Below, one piece after another: positions 34,162 to 41,895 of a stretch of DNA of 64,000 bases; the first letter of the stretch is position 1, and every line of letters starts with the position of its first letter. A program made the position numbers and the translations under genes. The stretch spans positions 1 to 64,000 of the forward strand of contig CAVQIB010000012.1 of assembly GCA_963712435.1 (NCBI GenBank). Direction: 5' to 3'. Below the pieces are notes generated by a model that was not told the origin of the DNA, did no database searches, and worked only from the letters and a program-made list of their open reading frames with translations. The DNA is from Rhodoplanes sp963712435. GTDB lineage: Bacteria; Pseudomonadota; Alphaproteobacteria; Rhizobiales; Xanthobacteraceae.

Positions 34162-34464
34162 ATGCTCGATTTCAGCAGAGTCACCGGATTCGAGTGGGAT
34201 GAAGGCAACAGCCGCAAAAGCGTGGACAAGCATGGCGTGAGCCAATCCGAGGCGGAGCAGATATTTCTCGACCCCCGGCTCCTCGTTCTCGTCGATGACC
34301 GGCACAGCGGCGCGGAGAAACGGTTTGCAGCTTATGGCCGAACGGTCGAAAGGCGCCGGTTGCATGTCAACTTCACGCTTCGGTCCGAGGACACGTTGAT
34401 CCGCGTGATCTCGGCGCGCGCGATGAGCCGCAGGGAGAGGGCTCGCTATGACCAGGAAACCTAA
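34162..34464 (+). CDS. brnT: BrnT-family toxin (RelE-like RNase fold)
   Basis: BrnT toxins are DUF497 ribonucleases that block translation until bound by BrnA. The 100-residue protein has the family pattern: GFEWDEGNSRKSVDKHGVSQ near the N-terminus, then AEQIFLDPRLLVLVDDRHSG, and ends RVISARAMSRRERARYDQ with the conserved I-S-A-R-x-x-x-x-x-E/R-R-x-Y motif. It is the first gene of a two-gene unit and overlaps brnA by 17 bases. A palindromic operator sits just upstream. All key residues appear present, so it is likely functional. Confidence 0.88.
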   Translation: MLDFSRVTGFEWDEGNSRKSVDKHGVSQSEAEQIFLDPRLLVLVDDRHSGAEKRFAAYGRTVERRRLHVNFTLRSEDTLIRVISARAMSRRERARYDQET

Positions 34465-34717
34465 GCCAGTGCCGCAATTTCACACCGAAGCGGAAGAGCG
34501 GGCTTTTTGGGAAAGCCACGACAGCGCCGATTATGTCGATCTGACCAGGGCGGAGCGCGCGCGTTTCCCCAACCTCAAACTGTCGACCGCCTCGATCTCC
34601 CTGCGGCTCCCCCAGGGACTGCTGGAGCGCATCAAGATCGCAGCCAATCGGCGGGACGTGCCTTATCAATCGCTGATCAAGGTTTGGCTCGCCGAAAAGA
34701 TCGATGCGGAGCGATAA
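34448..34717 (+). CDS. brnA: BrnA-family antitoxin
   Basis: The 89-residue antitoxin binds BrnT through its N-terminal part (MTRKPKPVPQFHTEAEERAF, then WESHDSADYVDLTRAERARF) and DNA through a C-terminal ribbon-helix-helix (ASISLRLPQGLLERIKIAAN, RDVPYQSLIKVWLAEKI). The toxin-first order and the 17-base overlap are typical of brnTA. hemF begins only 5 bases after its stop, so read-through transcription from brnTA into hemF is possible. Confidence 0.88.
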   Translation: MTRKPKPVPQFHTEAEERAFWESHDSADYVDLTRAERARFPNLKLSTASISLRLPQGLLERIKIAANRRDVPYQSLIKVWLAEKIDAER

Positions 34718-34722
34718 CACCC

Positions 34723-35640
34723 TTGAAACGCGCCTGTGACGATCCGCCGATCGACGACGCTAGCGCGCTCGAAGCGCGCAAAACGCGGGCGCGCGCGTGG
34801 TTCGAGGCGCTGCGCGACGACATCTGCGCGGCGCTCGAGACGCTGGACGCCGAAGCTCCGGCGGCGCTCTACGCGGGCGAGCCGGGGACCTTCATCCGCA
34901 CGCCCTGGACGCGCACCGACCACACCGGCGCGCCCGGCGGCGGCGGCGTGATGGCGCTGATGAAAGGCCGGCTGTTCGAGAAGGTGGGCGTGCATGTCTC
35001 GACCGTGTTCGGCGAGTTCGCGCCCGAGTTCCGCAAGGACATCCCGGGCGCGGACGACGATCCCCGCTTCTGGGCGTCGGGCATTTCGCTGATCGCGCAT
35101 CTGTGGAACCCGCATGTGCCCGCGGCGCACATGAACACGCGCTTCGTCGTCACCCGCAAGGCCTGGTTCGGCGGCGGCGCCGACCTGACCCCGGCGCTCG
35201 ACCGGCGCCGCACACAGGACGATCCGGACGCGCAGGCCTTTCACGCCGCGATGAAGGCCGCCTGCGATGCGCATGCCGCGGTCGCGCCCTACGATAGGTA
35301 CAAGGCCTGGTGCGACGAATATTTCTATCTCAAGCACCGCCGCGAGCCGCGCGGCATCGGCGGCATTTTCTTCGACTGGCACGATTCAGGCGACTGGGAC
35401 GCGGACTTTGCCTTCATCCAGGACGTGGGGCGCGGCTTCCTCGCCGTCTATCCGGAGCTGGTGCGGCGCAACTTCGCGACGCCTTGGACCGACGCGGACC
35501 GCGACGAACAGCTCGTGCGCCGCGGCCGCTATGTCGAGTTCAACCTGTTGTACGACCGCGGCACCGTGTTCGGACTGAAGACCGGCGGCAATGTCGAGTC
35601 GATCCTCTCCTCGATGCCGCCGCTCGTGAAATGGCCTTAA
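34723..35640 (+). CDS. hemF: Oxygen-dependent coproporphyrinogen III oxidase
   Basis: HemF converts coproporphyrinogen III to protoporphyrinogen IX in aerobic heme synthesis. The 305-residue frame has the family hallmarks: GGGGVMALMKGRLFEKVGVH, TVFGEFAPEF, HMNTRFVVTRKAWFGGGADL, REPRGIGGIFFDWHD and the near-terminal RYVEFNLLYDRGTVFGLKTG. No ATG occurs before the conserved region, so TTG 34723 (LKRACDDPP...) is the likely start, with GCGGAG upstream inside the brnA end. Length is normal. It sits downstream of brnTA but is not functionally linked to it. Confidence 0.92.
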   Translation: MKRACDDPPIDDASALEARKTRARAWFEALRDDICAALETLDAEAPAALYAGEPGTFIRTPWTRTDHTGAPGGGGVMALMKGRLFEKVGVHVSTVFGEFAPEFRKDIPGADDDPRFWASGISLIAHLWNPHVPAAHMNTRFVVTRKAWFGGGADLTPALDRRRTQDDPDAQAFHAAMKAACDAHAAVAPYDRYKAWCDEYFYLKHRREPRGIGGIFFDWHDSGDWDADFAFIQDVGRGFLAVYPELVRRNFATPWTDADRDEQLVRRGRYVEFNLLYDRGTVFGLKTGGNVESILSSMPPLVKWP

Positions 35641-36096
35641 CCCCCTCATCCTTGATCACGTGACCGATCATTCCTGGAAGCCTAGAGGCGGCGCCGAGGT
35701 GGATCCGGGTGAGATAGCGAGATAAGCTCAAGGGCGCGAAGCCGCGCAATTCCGCCTCGACGAACTGCGGCAAACCGCAGAGGATTGAAGATGACCCGCA
35801 GAAAAGGGGAAGCCGTTCCGTTTCGGCTGCGCAAGGCGAGTTTCAAAGGCCGCGGGCTGCGTCCCGAATTTCGCGACGAATGGGATCGTATACGAACACT
35901 CGCCTACGATAGGAGCGCAGCGGCTAGCGGACGTCCGCCGGCGCAGGCGCAAGGTCGGCCGGCGAGGTCCGGACGTTGAAGCGCTCGCACCAGATGACGG
36001 GCCTATTCGCGCCGGATCACCGCGGTGTTTCACTCGGTCATGCGCATTCACGGGTTTGCTTGCGCCCGCCCTGCCCGCGCGAACCATGCGGTTGCC
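35641..36096. other. Spacer with only a doubtful small frame
   Basis: A 64-codon frame at 35785-35979 (MKMTRRKGEAVPFRLRKASF) has a GATTGAAG-like leader but no recognisable family. A small hairpin CTGCGG-CAAA-CCGCAG occurs at ~35766-35781, just before it. Otherwise I see nothing. Confidence 0.3.
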
Positions 36097-36840
36097 TCAC
36101 CGCCGCAGCGCTTCCGCGATCATGAGCGCGCCGCCGCCCATCACCACCGCGTCGAGAATGGCCGTGTGCGCCGAGAGCGGCAGTCGCTTGACAAGCGCCT
36201 TCGCGATGAACGCGCCGGGGAACGCCACGAGGCCGATCAGCACCGCGACCGCGATCACCTGGGCGGTGACGGCGCCCGCGATCCCGAACACGCCGACCTT
36301 CACCAGCCCGATTGCGATCGAGATCGCCGCGTCCGTCGCGATCACGGCCGCGCCTTCGAGCCCGGCCGCCATCAGAAGCGCAAGCAGCATCGCGCCCGCG
36401 CCGGTGGTGCCGCCGACCACGCCGCCCCAGCCGACGGCGGCGGCGGCAAGCCCCGGCCGGCCGAGCCGAACGCCGCGCCGCCGCAGGAGACGCCGGAGGG
36501 GCACGCTCGCAACCATCATCGTCCCGATCACGAGAAGCGCCCCGCGTCCCGTAAGCGTCGTGTAGCCCCAGGCGCCGAGCGCGCAGGTGGGCGTGGCCGC
36601 GACGAGCACGAGGGCCGCCGGTCGCCAGGCGATCGCTTTGAAAAAGGCGGTCGCGCGGCTCGCATTGGTGAACAATGACGCAAGCGCGATGATCGGCACG
36701 ACCGGCTCGGGCCCGACGATCGGCACCAGCACCAGCGGCATGAGCGCGCCCGTGCCGTAGCCCGCGACCCCGCCGATCACCGAGGTCAGCGCGGCCGCGA
36801 CGGCGATCAGCGCCAATTGCCAGAGCGAGATATCGTACAC
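36097..36840 (-). CDS. TauE/SafE-family membrane permease
   Basis: This 247-residue protein has about eight membrane helices in two halves, typical of TauE/SafE (DUF81) exporters of organosulfur compounds or sulfite. Examples are LALIAVAAALTSVIGGVAGY (~7-26), PVVPIIALASLFTNASRATA (~47-66) and AAAAVGWGGVVGGTTGAGAM. The paired small-residue motifs (GGVAGYGTGALMPLV and GGVVGGTTGAGAML) mark the two-fold repeat. The start is GTG at 36840. It lies 13 bases downstream of cca, so it may be in the same operon, though a functional link is not evident. Confidence 0.82.
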   Translation of the reverse strand: MYDISLWQLALIAVAAALTSVIGGVAGYGTGALMPLVLVPIVGPEPVVPIIALASLFTNASRATAFFKAIAWRPAALVLVAATPTCALGAWGYTTLTGRGALLVIGTMMVASVPLRRLLRRRGVRLGRPGLAAAAVGWGGVVGGTTGAGAMLLALLMAAGLEGAAVIATDAAISIAIGLVKVGVFGIAGAVTAQVIAVAVLIGLVAFPGAFIAKALVKRLPLSAHTAILDAVVMGGGALMIAEALRR

Positions 36841-36853
36841 GGCCCGTGACGGG

Positions 36854-38119
36854 TCAGGACGGCGGTTCGGCGCGATGCGGTTCGGCGATCATGCGGGCGA
36901 TCGCCTCGATCTCGCTGCCCGCTTCGGGAAACCCGGCGGCGATCCAGGCCTGCTCGGCCGCCTGCATGGCGGCGCCGAGCGCCGGGCCTTTCGCCACCCC
37001 GCGCGCGATGAAGTCCGCCGCGCGCAGCGGAAAGGCGGGGACCGGCCAGCGCCGCGGCAGGCCCGCAAGCGCCTGCCAGTCCGCATCCAGGGCGCTTGCT
37101 CCCGAGTGCGCCCAGGCGAGCATGACGCGGTCGGCGTAGGGCTCCACGCCCAGCCGGTACAGCAAGGCGCGCCGGTCGTTCTCGCCGATCGCCGGCGAGA
37201 GCCGCCGCCAGCCCTCCGCCATCATGCGCAGGCGGCGATGCTCGGCATTGGCGAGCCGCAGCCGCCCGCCCAGGCGATCGGCATCCTCCTCGACGAGGAC
37301 GGCGAGCGCGCCGAGCCGCCGCACCGCGTTGGGAGAAACCCCGATCGCCGTCTCGATGCTCACCATGTTGGCGATGCCCGCGAGCTGGGCGACGCCGCCG
37401 AGCACGAGCTGGAGCAGGCCCGCATCGGACATGTTGGTCAGCGTCGGCGCGGCGAGCGGCGCGACGAGCAGCTTGAACAGCTCCATGCGCACGCGTTCGC
37501 GCGAAAGCCCGCGCAGGCCTTCGCGTCCGGCGATGCAGGCATGCAGACCGGCCCGGTCGGAATCGCCGTCCCCATACAGCGCGTGGAAGCGGAAGAAGCG
37601 CAGGATGCGCAGATAATCCTCGGCGATGCGCTTCGCCGGATCGCCGATGAAGCGCACCCGGCGCGCCTTGAGATCGGGCAGCCCGCCGACATAGTCGTGC
37701 ACGGTTCCGTCGGCCGAGATCGACAGCGCGTTGATGGTGAAATCGCGCCGCTCGGCGTCCGCCCGCCAGTCGCGGCCGAAGGCCACCTTGGCCTTGCGCC
37801 CGAACGTCTCCACGTCCTCGCGCAGCGTCGTCACCTCGAACGGGTGGCCATGCGCGACGATGGTGACCGTGCCGTGCTCGACCCCCGTCGGCACCGCCTT
37901 GAAGCCGGCGGCGAGCGCGCGGCGGGTGACCTTCTCGGGCGTCGCGGTCGTGGCGAGGTCGATGTCGCCCGGCGGCTCGCCCAAGAGGGTGTTGCGCACC
38001 GCGCCCCCGACGATGCGCCCTTCCTCGCCGTCGCCGTTCAACACGGCGAGCACCGCCGCGAGCGGCTCCGCCGTGAGCCAGCGGGCATGATTGAGTTGCG
38101 TCGCCTCCGCCGGAGTCAT
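36854..38119 (-). CDS. cca: CCA tRNA nucleotidyltransferase / poly(A) polymerase family
   Basis: This class II nucleotidyltransferase adds or repairs the CCA end of tRNA. The head motif GGAVRNTLLGEPPGDIDLATT carries the two catalytic Asp of DxD. ERRDFTINALS (template-binding) and EDYLRILRFFRFHALYG are conserved. The ~421 residues include the ~300-residue core and a helical C-terminal part with REGLRGLSRERVRMELFKLL. Start ATG 38119 (MTPAEATQLNHARW) overlaps the DUF6111 stop by ATGA; the frame to 38275 is not coding. No HD phosphohydrolase domain is seen. Confidence 0.9.
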   Translation of the reverse strand: MTPAEATQLNHARWLTAEPLAAVLAVLNGDGEEGRIVGGAVRNTLLGEPPGDIDLATTATPEKVTRRALAAGFKAVPTGVEHGTVTIVAHGHPFEVTTLREDVETFGRKAKVAFGRDWRADAERRDFTINALSISADGTVHDYVGGLPDLKARRVRFIGDPAKRIAEDYLRILRFFRFHALYGDGDSDRAGLHACIAGREGLRGLSRERVRMELFKLLVAPLAAPTLTNMSDAGLLQLVLGGVAQLAGIANMVSIETAIGVSPNAVRRLGALAVLVEEDADRLGGRLRLANAEHRRLRMMAEGWRRLSPAIGENDRRALLYRLGVEPYADRVMLAWAHSGASALDADWQALAGLPRRWPVPAFPLRAADFIARGVAKGPALGAAMQAAEQAWIAAGFPEAGSEIEAIARMIAEPHRAEPPS

Positions 38120-38379
38120 CGCGTTGTACCGGGCACCAGCCGCCCATTCTCCATATGAGCGGGCACGTAGGTCGAACTCGGCGGCGCGCCGCCGAACTGC
38201 GCCATCACGACGAAGCTGACGATCATCAGCAGGAAGGCGGCAAGCGTGAGCCAGCCGAGCACCGGCAGGCGCCACGCCTTCGCATCGAGCACGCCTTCGC
38301 GGGTCGCCCAGACGAAGATCGCATAGGCGACGAAGGGCGCGAGAAACAGCGATATTTCGATGAGGAACGGGCGGATCAT
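38116..38379 (-). CDS. DUF6111-type small membrane protein
   Basis: The 87-residue protein has two membrane helices, FLIEISLFLAPFVAYAIFVW (~5-24) and WLTLAAFLLMIVSFVVMAQF (~43-62), and ends in a soluble tail (YVPAHMENGRLVPGTTR). In Hyphomicrobiales such a gene regularly sits upstream of cca, with overlapping stop and start codons as here. Its role is unknown; an assembly or envelope function can only be guessed. Confidence 0.75.
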   Translation of the reverse strand: MIRPFLIEISLFLAPFVAYAIFVWATREGVLDAKAWRLPVLGWLTLAAFLLMIVSFVVMAQFGGAPPSSTYVPAHMENGRLVPGTTR

Positions 38380-38454
38380 GTGTGTTGCAGGCAGCTCTTC
38401 CGTTTCGGGAGAGTCATTCTGGCATCCGAGCGAAGCGAGGTGTCCGGAAGAGTG

Positions 38455-38492
38455 TCATACCCGGGCTCGCCGTTGGGCGGCGGCCCGGAATG
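38455..38492. repeat. Interspersed GC-rich palindrome
   Basis: TCATACCCGGGC and GGCCCGGAATGA flank a Gly-codon-like GC core, forming an imperfect inverted repeat in the 144-base gap between the NUDIX and DUF6111 genes. It resembles the TCATGCCCGGGC repeats scattered in Bradyrhizobium-type genomes. Confidence 0.4.
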
Positions 38493-38523
38493 ACCGCAAA
38501 ACGATCATCCGTTTGACGCCCCA

Positions 38524-39189
38524 TCATTCGTATACTCTCTCATACAGGTTCCGCAGAATGCCGGCGGTGACCCCCCAGATATAACGATCGCCATACGGCA
38601 TCGCATAGAAGCGCCGCATGATTCCTTTCCATTCGCGGCTGTGCAGCGCGTGGTTCTGCGCATCCATCAGGAAGGCGAGCGGCACGTCGAAGGCGCTCTC
38701 GACCTCGTGCGCATTCAGCGCGAGCGCGTAGTCCGGGGCGACGCGGCCGACCAGCGGCAGGATGCGATAGCCGCTGAAGGTGAGATAGAGGTCGAGATAG
38801 CCGATCGGCTCGACAAGGCGCGGGTCGAGCCCGATCTCCTCCTGCGCTTCGCGCAGCGCCGCCGCACACGGATCGACATCGCCCGGATCGATACTGCCGC
38901 CCGGAAACGCGATCTGACCGGGGTGGTTCGGCAGATGCGAGGTGCGTTGCGTGAGAATGACGCCGGGCTCGGGCCGGTCGACCACCGGGATCAGCACCGC
39001 GGCCGGCCGCACGGGCTGCACGTCCATGCGCTCCCACAGAACGGGATCGAGGTCGAGATCGCCGCGCACCGCCGTCTGCGTCGGATCGTTCAAGGCGGCC
39101 GGAATATCAAGGGTCAGCCGTGCGAACGCCCGCGCGAAGAAATCCTGCCCGGCGCCGACCAGGTCCTCCGCCGGCTCGAAAACCGTCAT
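38524..39189 (-). CDS. NUDIX hydrolase (CoA pyrophosphatase, NudL-like)
   Basis: The 221-residue enzyme is expected to cleave CoA or related nucleoside diphosphates. The Nudix box is GGSIDPGDVDPCAAALREAQ followed by EEIGL, with R-E-x-x-E-E intact (~97-120). Other NudL markers are QTRTSHLPNHPGQIAFPGG-like sequence upstream (here TQRTSHLPNHPGQIAFPGG) and RILPLVGRVAP downstream. The ATG overlaps the DUF1285 stop (ATGA). Gene order DUF1285, NUDIX, DUF6111, cca is conserved in the order and suggests an operon. Confidence 0.9.
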   Translation of the reverse strand: MTVFEPAEDLVGAGQDFFARAFARLTLDIPAALNDPTQTAVRGDLDLDPVLWERMDVQPVRPAAVLIPVVDRPEPGVILTQRTSHLPNHPGQIAFPGGSIDPGDVDPCAAALREAQEEIGLDPRLVEPIGYLDLYLTFSGYRILPLVGRVAPDYALALNAHEVESAFDVPLAFLMDAQNHALHSREWKGIMRRFYAMPYGDRYIWGVTAGILRNLYERVYE

Positions 39190-39804
39190 CAGCCGTATTC
39201 CCTCAAGCTGTCGGCGGGCGCCATCGCGAAGAACGCATCCTGCGAGGCGACGCCGAACATGCGCCGGCCCTCGACCATGCGTTCCTCGCCCATCTCGACG
39301 AGATCATAAAACAGCGCCCGCGTCACTTTGGCCCACAAGCCGCGCCGCACATGCAGATAAGGCTTGAGCCCGCCGGTGCCAGCCTCGGGATCAAAGCGTA
39401 GCGCATGTTCGCTCCCGCATGTCACCCAATCGTCCACATTGGTGCGGAAATGCAGCGTCCGGCTGCGGCCCGCTTGCTCCGCGGCGTCCGCCTCGATCCG
39501 CATCTCGACCGCGAGAAACGGCGCGTCCTCGACCACGAGGCCGCACTTTTCGACTGGCGTGACAAGGAAATAGCGGTCATCCTCGCGCTTGAGGACGGAG
39601 GCGAAGAGCTTCACCAGCGCCGGCCGGCCGATCGGGGTCTTCTGATAGAACCAGGTGCCGTCCGACGCGATGCGCATATCGATCTCGCCGCAATAGGGCG
39701 GATTCCACAGATGGACTGGAGCCGGCCCTCTGCTCGCGAAGCTTTGCGCGGCGCCGGTGATCGAATTCGAGCGCGCCAGCGCCGATCTGCCCTTCCTTCG
39801 CCAT
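39189..39804 (-). pseudogene. DUF1285 family protein, one frameshift near the N-terminus
   Basis: DUF1285 proteins (about 190-200 residues) have unknown function and usually precede a NUDIX gene. The start MAKEGQIGAG at 39804 reads to ALEF, then needs a one-base change at GAATTC (39763-39768). After that ITGAAQSFASRGPAPVHLWN, PPYCGEIDMRIASDGTWFYQ and the rest of the family continue to REYG at 39189. The conserved W-N-P-P-x-C-G motif is intact. As written, the intact frame only starts at MRIASDGTW (39677) with no good ribosome site. A sequence error is the likeliest cause. Confidence 0.8.
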
Positions 39805-39932
39805 GGTTCGACCTACTGTGAAGCGAGCCGTATCGGCAGCTCGGAACCGCGGAAATCTTGGCGCGGTTGATGCATGGGTTCGACGGCTGATCGTCATGAC
39901 ATGACGGCGCCAAGGCGACAAGGAGATGCCCG

Positions 39933-40941
39933 ATGGGCGTTGCGAGCGGCGACAATATGGAACAGCTGCACGACATGATCGTGCGCGCCGCAGAGACCAC
40001 CGCCGTGCATGTGCGCAGCGCGAAGGCCGCGGTGAGCGCCGTGATCTTCGGTCAAGATCGAGTGATCGAGCATGCGATCATCACCGTGCTTTCGGGCGGC
40101 CATGCCCTTCTGGTCGGCGTGCCCGGCCTCGCCAAGACGAAGCTCGTCGACACCATGGGCGTCGTGCTCGGGCTCGACGCAAAGCGCATCCAGTTCACCC
40201 CCGACCTGATGCCGTCCGACATTCTCGGCAGCGAGGTGCTGGAGGAAAGCCCCGGCGGCAAGCGCAGCTTCCGGTTCATTCCGGGCCCGGTCTTCGCGCA
40301 GCTTCTGATGGCCGACGAGATCAACCGCGCCAGCCCGCGCACGCAATCCGCGCTCCTCCAGGCGATGCAGGAGCAGCATGTCACGGTCGCCGGCGCGCGC
40401 CACGATCTGCCGAAGCCGTTCCACGTGCTCGCGACGCAGAATCCGCTGGAACAGGAGGGGACCTATCCCCTGCCGGAAGCGCAGCTCGACCGCTTCCTCA
40501 TGGAGATCGACGTCGACTATCCCGACATCGAGGCGGAACGGCGGATCCTATTCGATACGACCGGAGCGGAAGAGACCAAGCCGAAGCCGGCCATGACGTC
40601 CGACGACCTGATCTCGGCGCAGCGGCTGGTGCGCCGGCTGCCCGTGGGCGAGTCGGTGATCGAGGCGATTCTGACGCTGGTGCGCTCGGCGCGGCCGGGC
40701 TCCGAGGCCGCCGAAGGCCGGCTGATCGCCTGGGGTCCGAGTCCGCGCGCGAGCCAGGCGCTGATGCTCGCGGTGCGCGCGCGCGCGCTGCTCGACGGAC
40801 GCTACGCGCCCTCGATCGACGACGTCGTCGCGCTCGCCGAGCCCGTCCTGAAACATCGCATGGCCCTCACTTTTGCCGCGCGCGCCGACGGCGAGACCGT
40901 TCCCGGCGTGATCGGCCGCGCTCAAGGCGCGGGTCGGATAG
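39933..40941 (+). CDS. MoxR-family AAA+ ATPase
   Basis: MoxR ATPases act as chaperones, often with a DUF58/VWA partner, as here. Walker A is GVPGLAKTK, Walker B LLMADEINRASPRTQSALLQ, sensor I LATQNPLEQEGTYPLPEAQL and sensor II/arginine region DRFLMEIDVDYP. The helical lid runs to HRMALTFAARADGETVPGVI. At ~40918 the frame runs on into unrelated Arg-rich sequence; removing one base gives the family's ending GRLKARVG at 40941. It heads an operon with DUF58, DUF4159 and a large membrane protein, and is divergent from the DUF1285/NUDIX/cca operon. Confidence 0.88.
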
Positions 40942-40971
40942 CGCGCATGGCGGCGTCCCCCGCGTTGCAGC

Positions 40972-41895
40972 ATGAATCGAGTCGCGCTCGACCGCGCCGC
41001 GGGCGCAGCGCGCGGGCTCGCGGACGCCATGCCGCGGCTCGTCCTCGAGGCGCGCCGGGTCGCCGCGACCATCATTCACGGGCTGCATGGCAGGCGGCGC
41101 GCCGGACCGGGAGAGAATTTCTGGCAGTACCGCCGCTTCGTCTCGGGCGAGTCGGCGGCGAGCGTCGACTGGCGGCGCTCGGCGCGCGACGAGCACCTCT
41201 ATGTGCGCGAGCAGGAATGGGAGGCGGCTCACACGTTCTGGATCTGGACCGATCGTTCCGCCTCGATGGACTTCGCCTCCAGGCTCGCGCAGGAGAGCAA
41301 GCTCGAGCGCGCGCTCGTGGTCGCCTTGGCGCTCGCCGAAGTGCTGGTGCAGGGCGGCGAGCGCGTCGGCATTCCCGGCGTGATGCCGCCGACCGCAAGC
41401 CGGAACGTCATCGACAAGATCGCCCAGGCGTTCGTCCATGACGCCGGCGAGCGCACGAGCCTGCCGCCGTCATTCTCCCCCGCCCCGCTGTCGGAATTCC
41501 TGCTTCTGTCCGACCTGTGGAGCCCGATATCCGACATCCGCGCGACGCTTGCCCGGCTTTCGGCGGCGGGCGCGCGCGGCCATGTGGTGCAGATCGTCGA
41601 CCCGGCGGAGGAGACCTTTCCCTATTCCGGACGCATCGAGTTCATCGAGCCGGAAGGCGCCGGCGCGATCACCGCCGGACGGGCGGAAACCTGGCGCCGC
41701 GACTATGAGGCGCGCGTCGATCTTCATCGCAGCGAGATTCGCGCGCAGACCGACCGCAGCGGATGGAGCTTCATCGTCCATCGCACCGACCGGCCGTCGA
41801 CCGACCTGCTCCTGCAATTGCATGCGCGACTTTCCGCAGGCCATGCCGCGTTCGGCGCCGATCAAGGGCGCGGGGCGCTGGTGAGGCCCGCATGA
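40972..41895 (+). CDS. DUF58 protein (VWA-like, MoxR partner)
   Basis: DUF58 proteins form the VWA-like partner of MoxR. The 307-residue chain has ENFWQYRRFVSGESAASVDW (~42-61), the hallmark DUF58 segment, then RRSARDEHLYVREQEWEAAH. A MIDAS-like DRSASMDFASR occurs at ~92-102 (D-x-S-x-S). Start ATG 40972 lies 31 bases after the corrected MoxR stop. Its TGA overlaps the DUF4159 ATG (41892-41895). In Hyphomicrobiales this set probably maintains the envelope, but the targets are unknown. Confidence 0.85.
   Translation: MNRVALDRAAGAARGLADAMPRLVLEARRVAATIIHGLHGRRRAGPGENFWQYRRFVSGESAASVDWRRSARDEHLYVREQEWEAAHTFWIWTDRSASMDFASRLAQESKLERALVVALALAEVLVQGGERVGIPGVMPPTASRNVIDKIAQAFVHDAGERTSLPPSFSPAPLSEFLLLSDLWSPISDIRATLARLSAAGARGHVVQIVDPAEETFPYSGRIEFIEPEGAGAITAGRAETWRRDYEARVDLHRSEIRAQTDRSGWSFIVHRTDRPSTDLLLQLHARLSAGHAAFGADQGRGALVRPA

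Noticed and set aside
35785..35979. 64-codon frame after hemF
   Set aside because: Basic and short, no family; kept only as a remark in the spacer entry.
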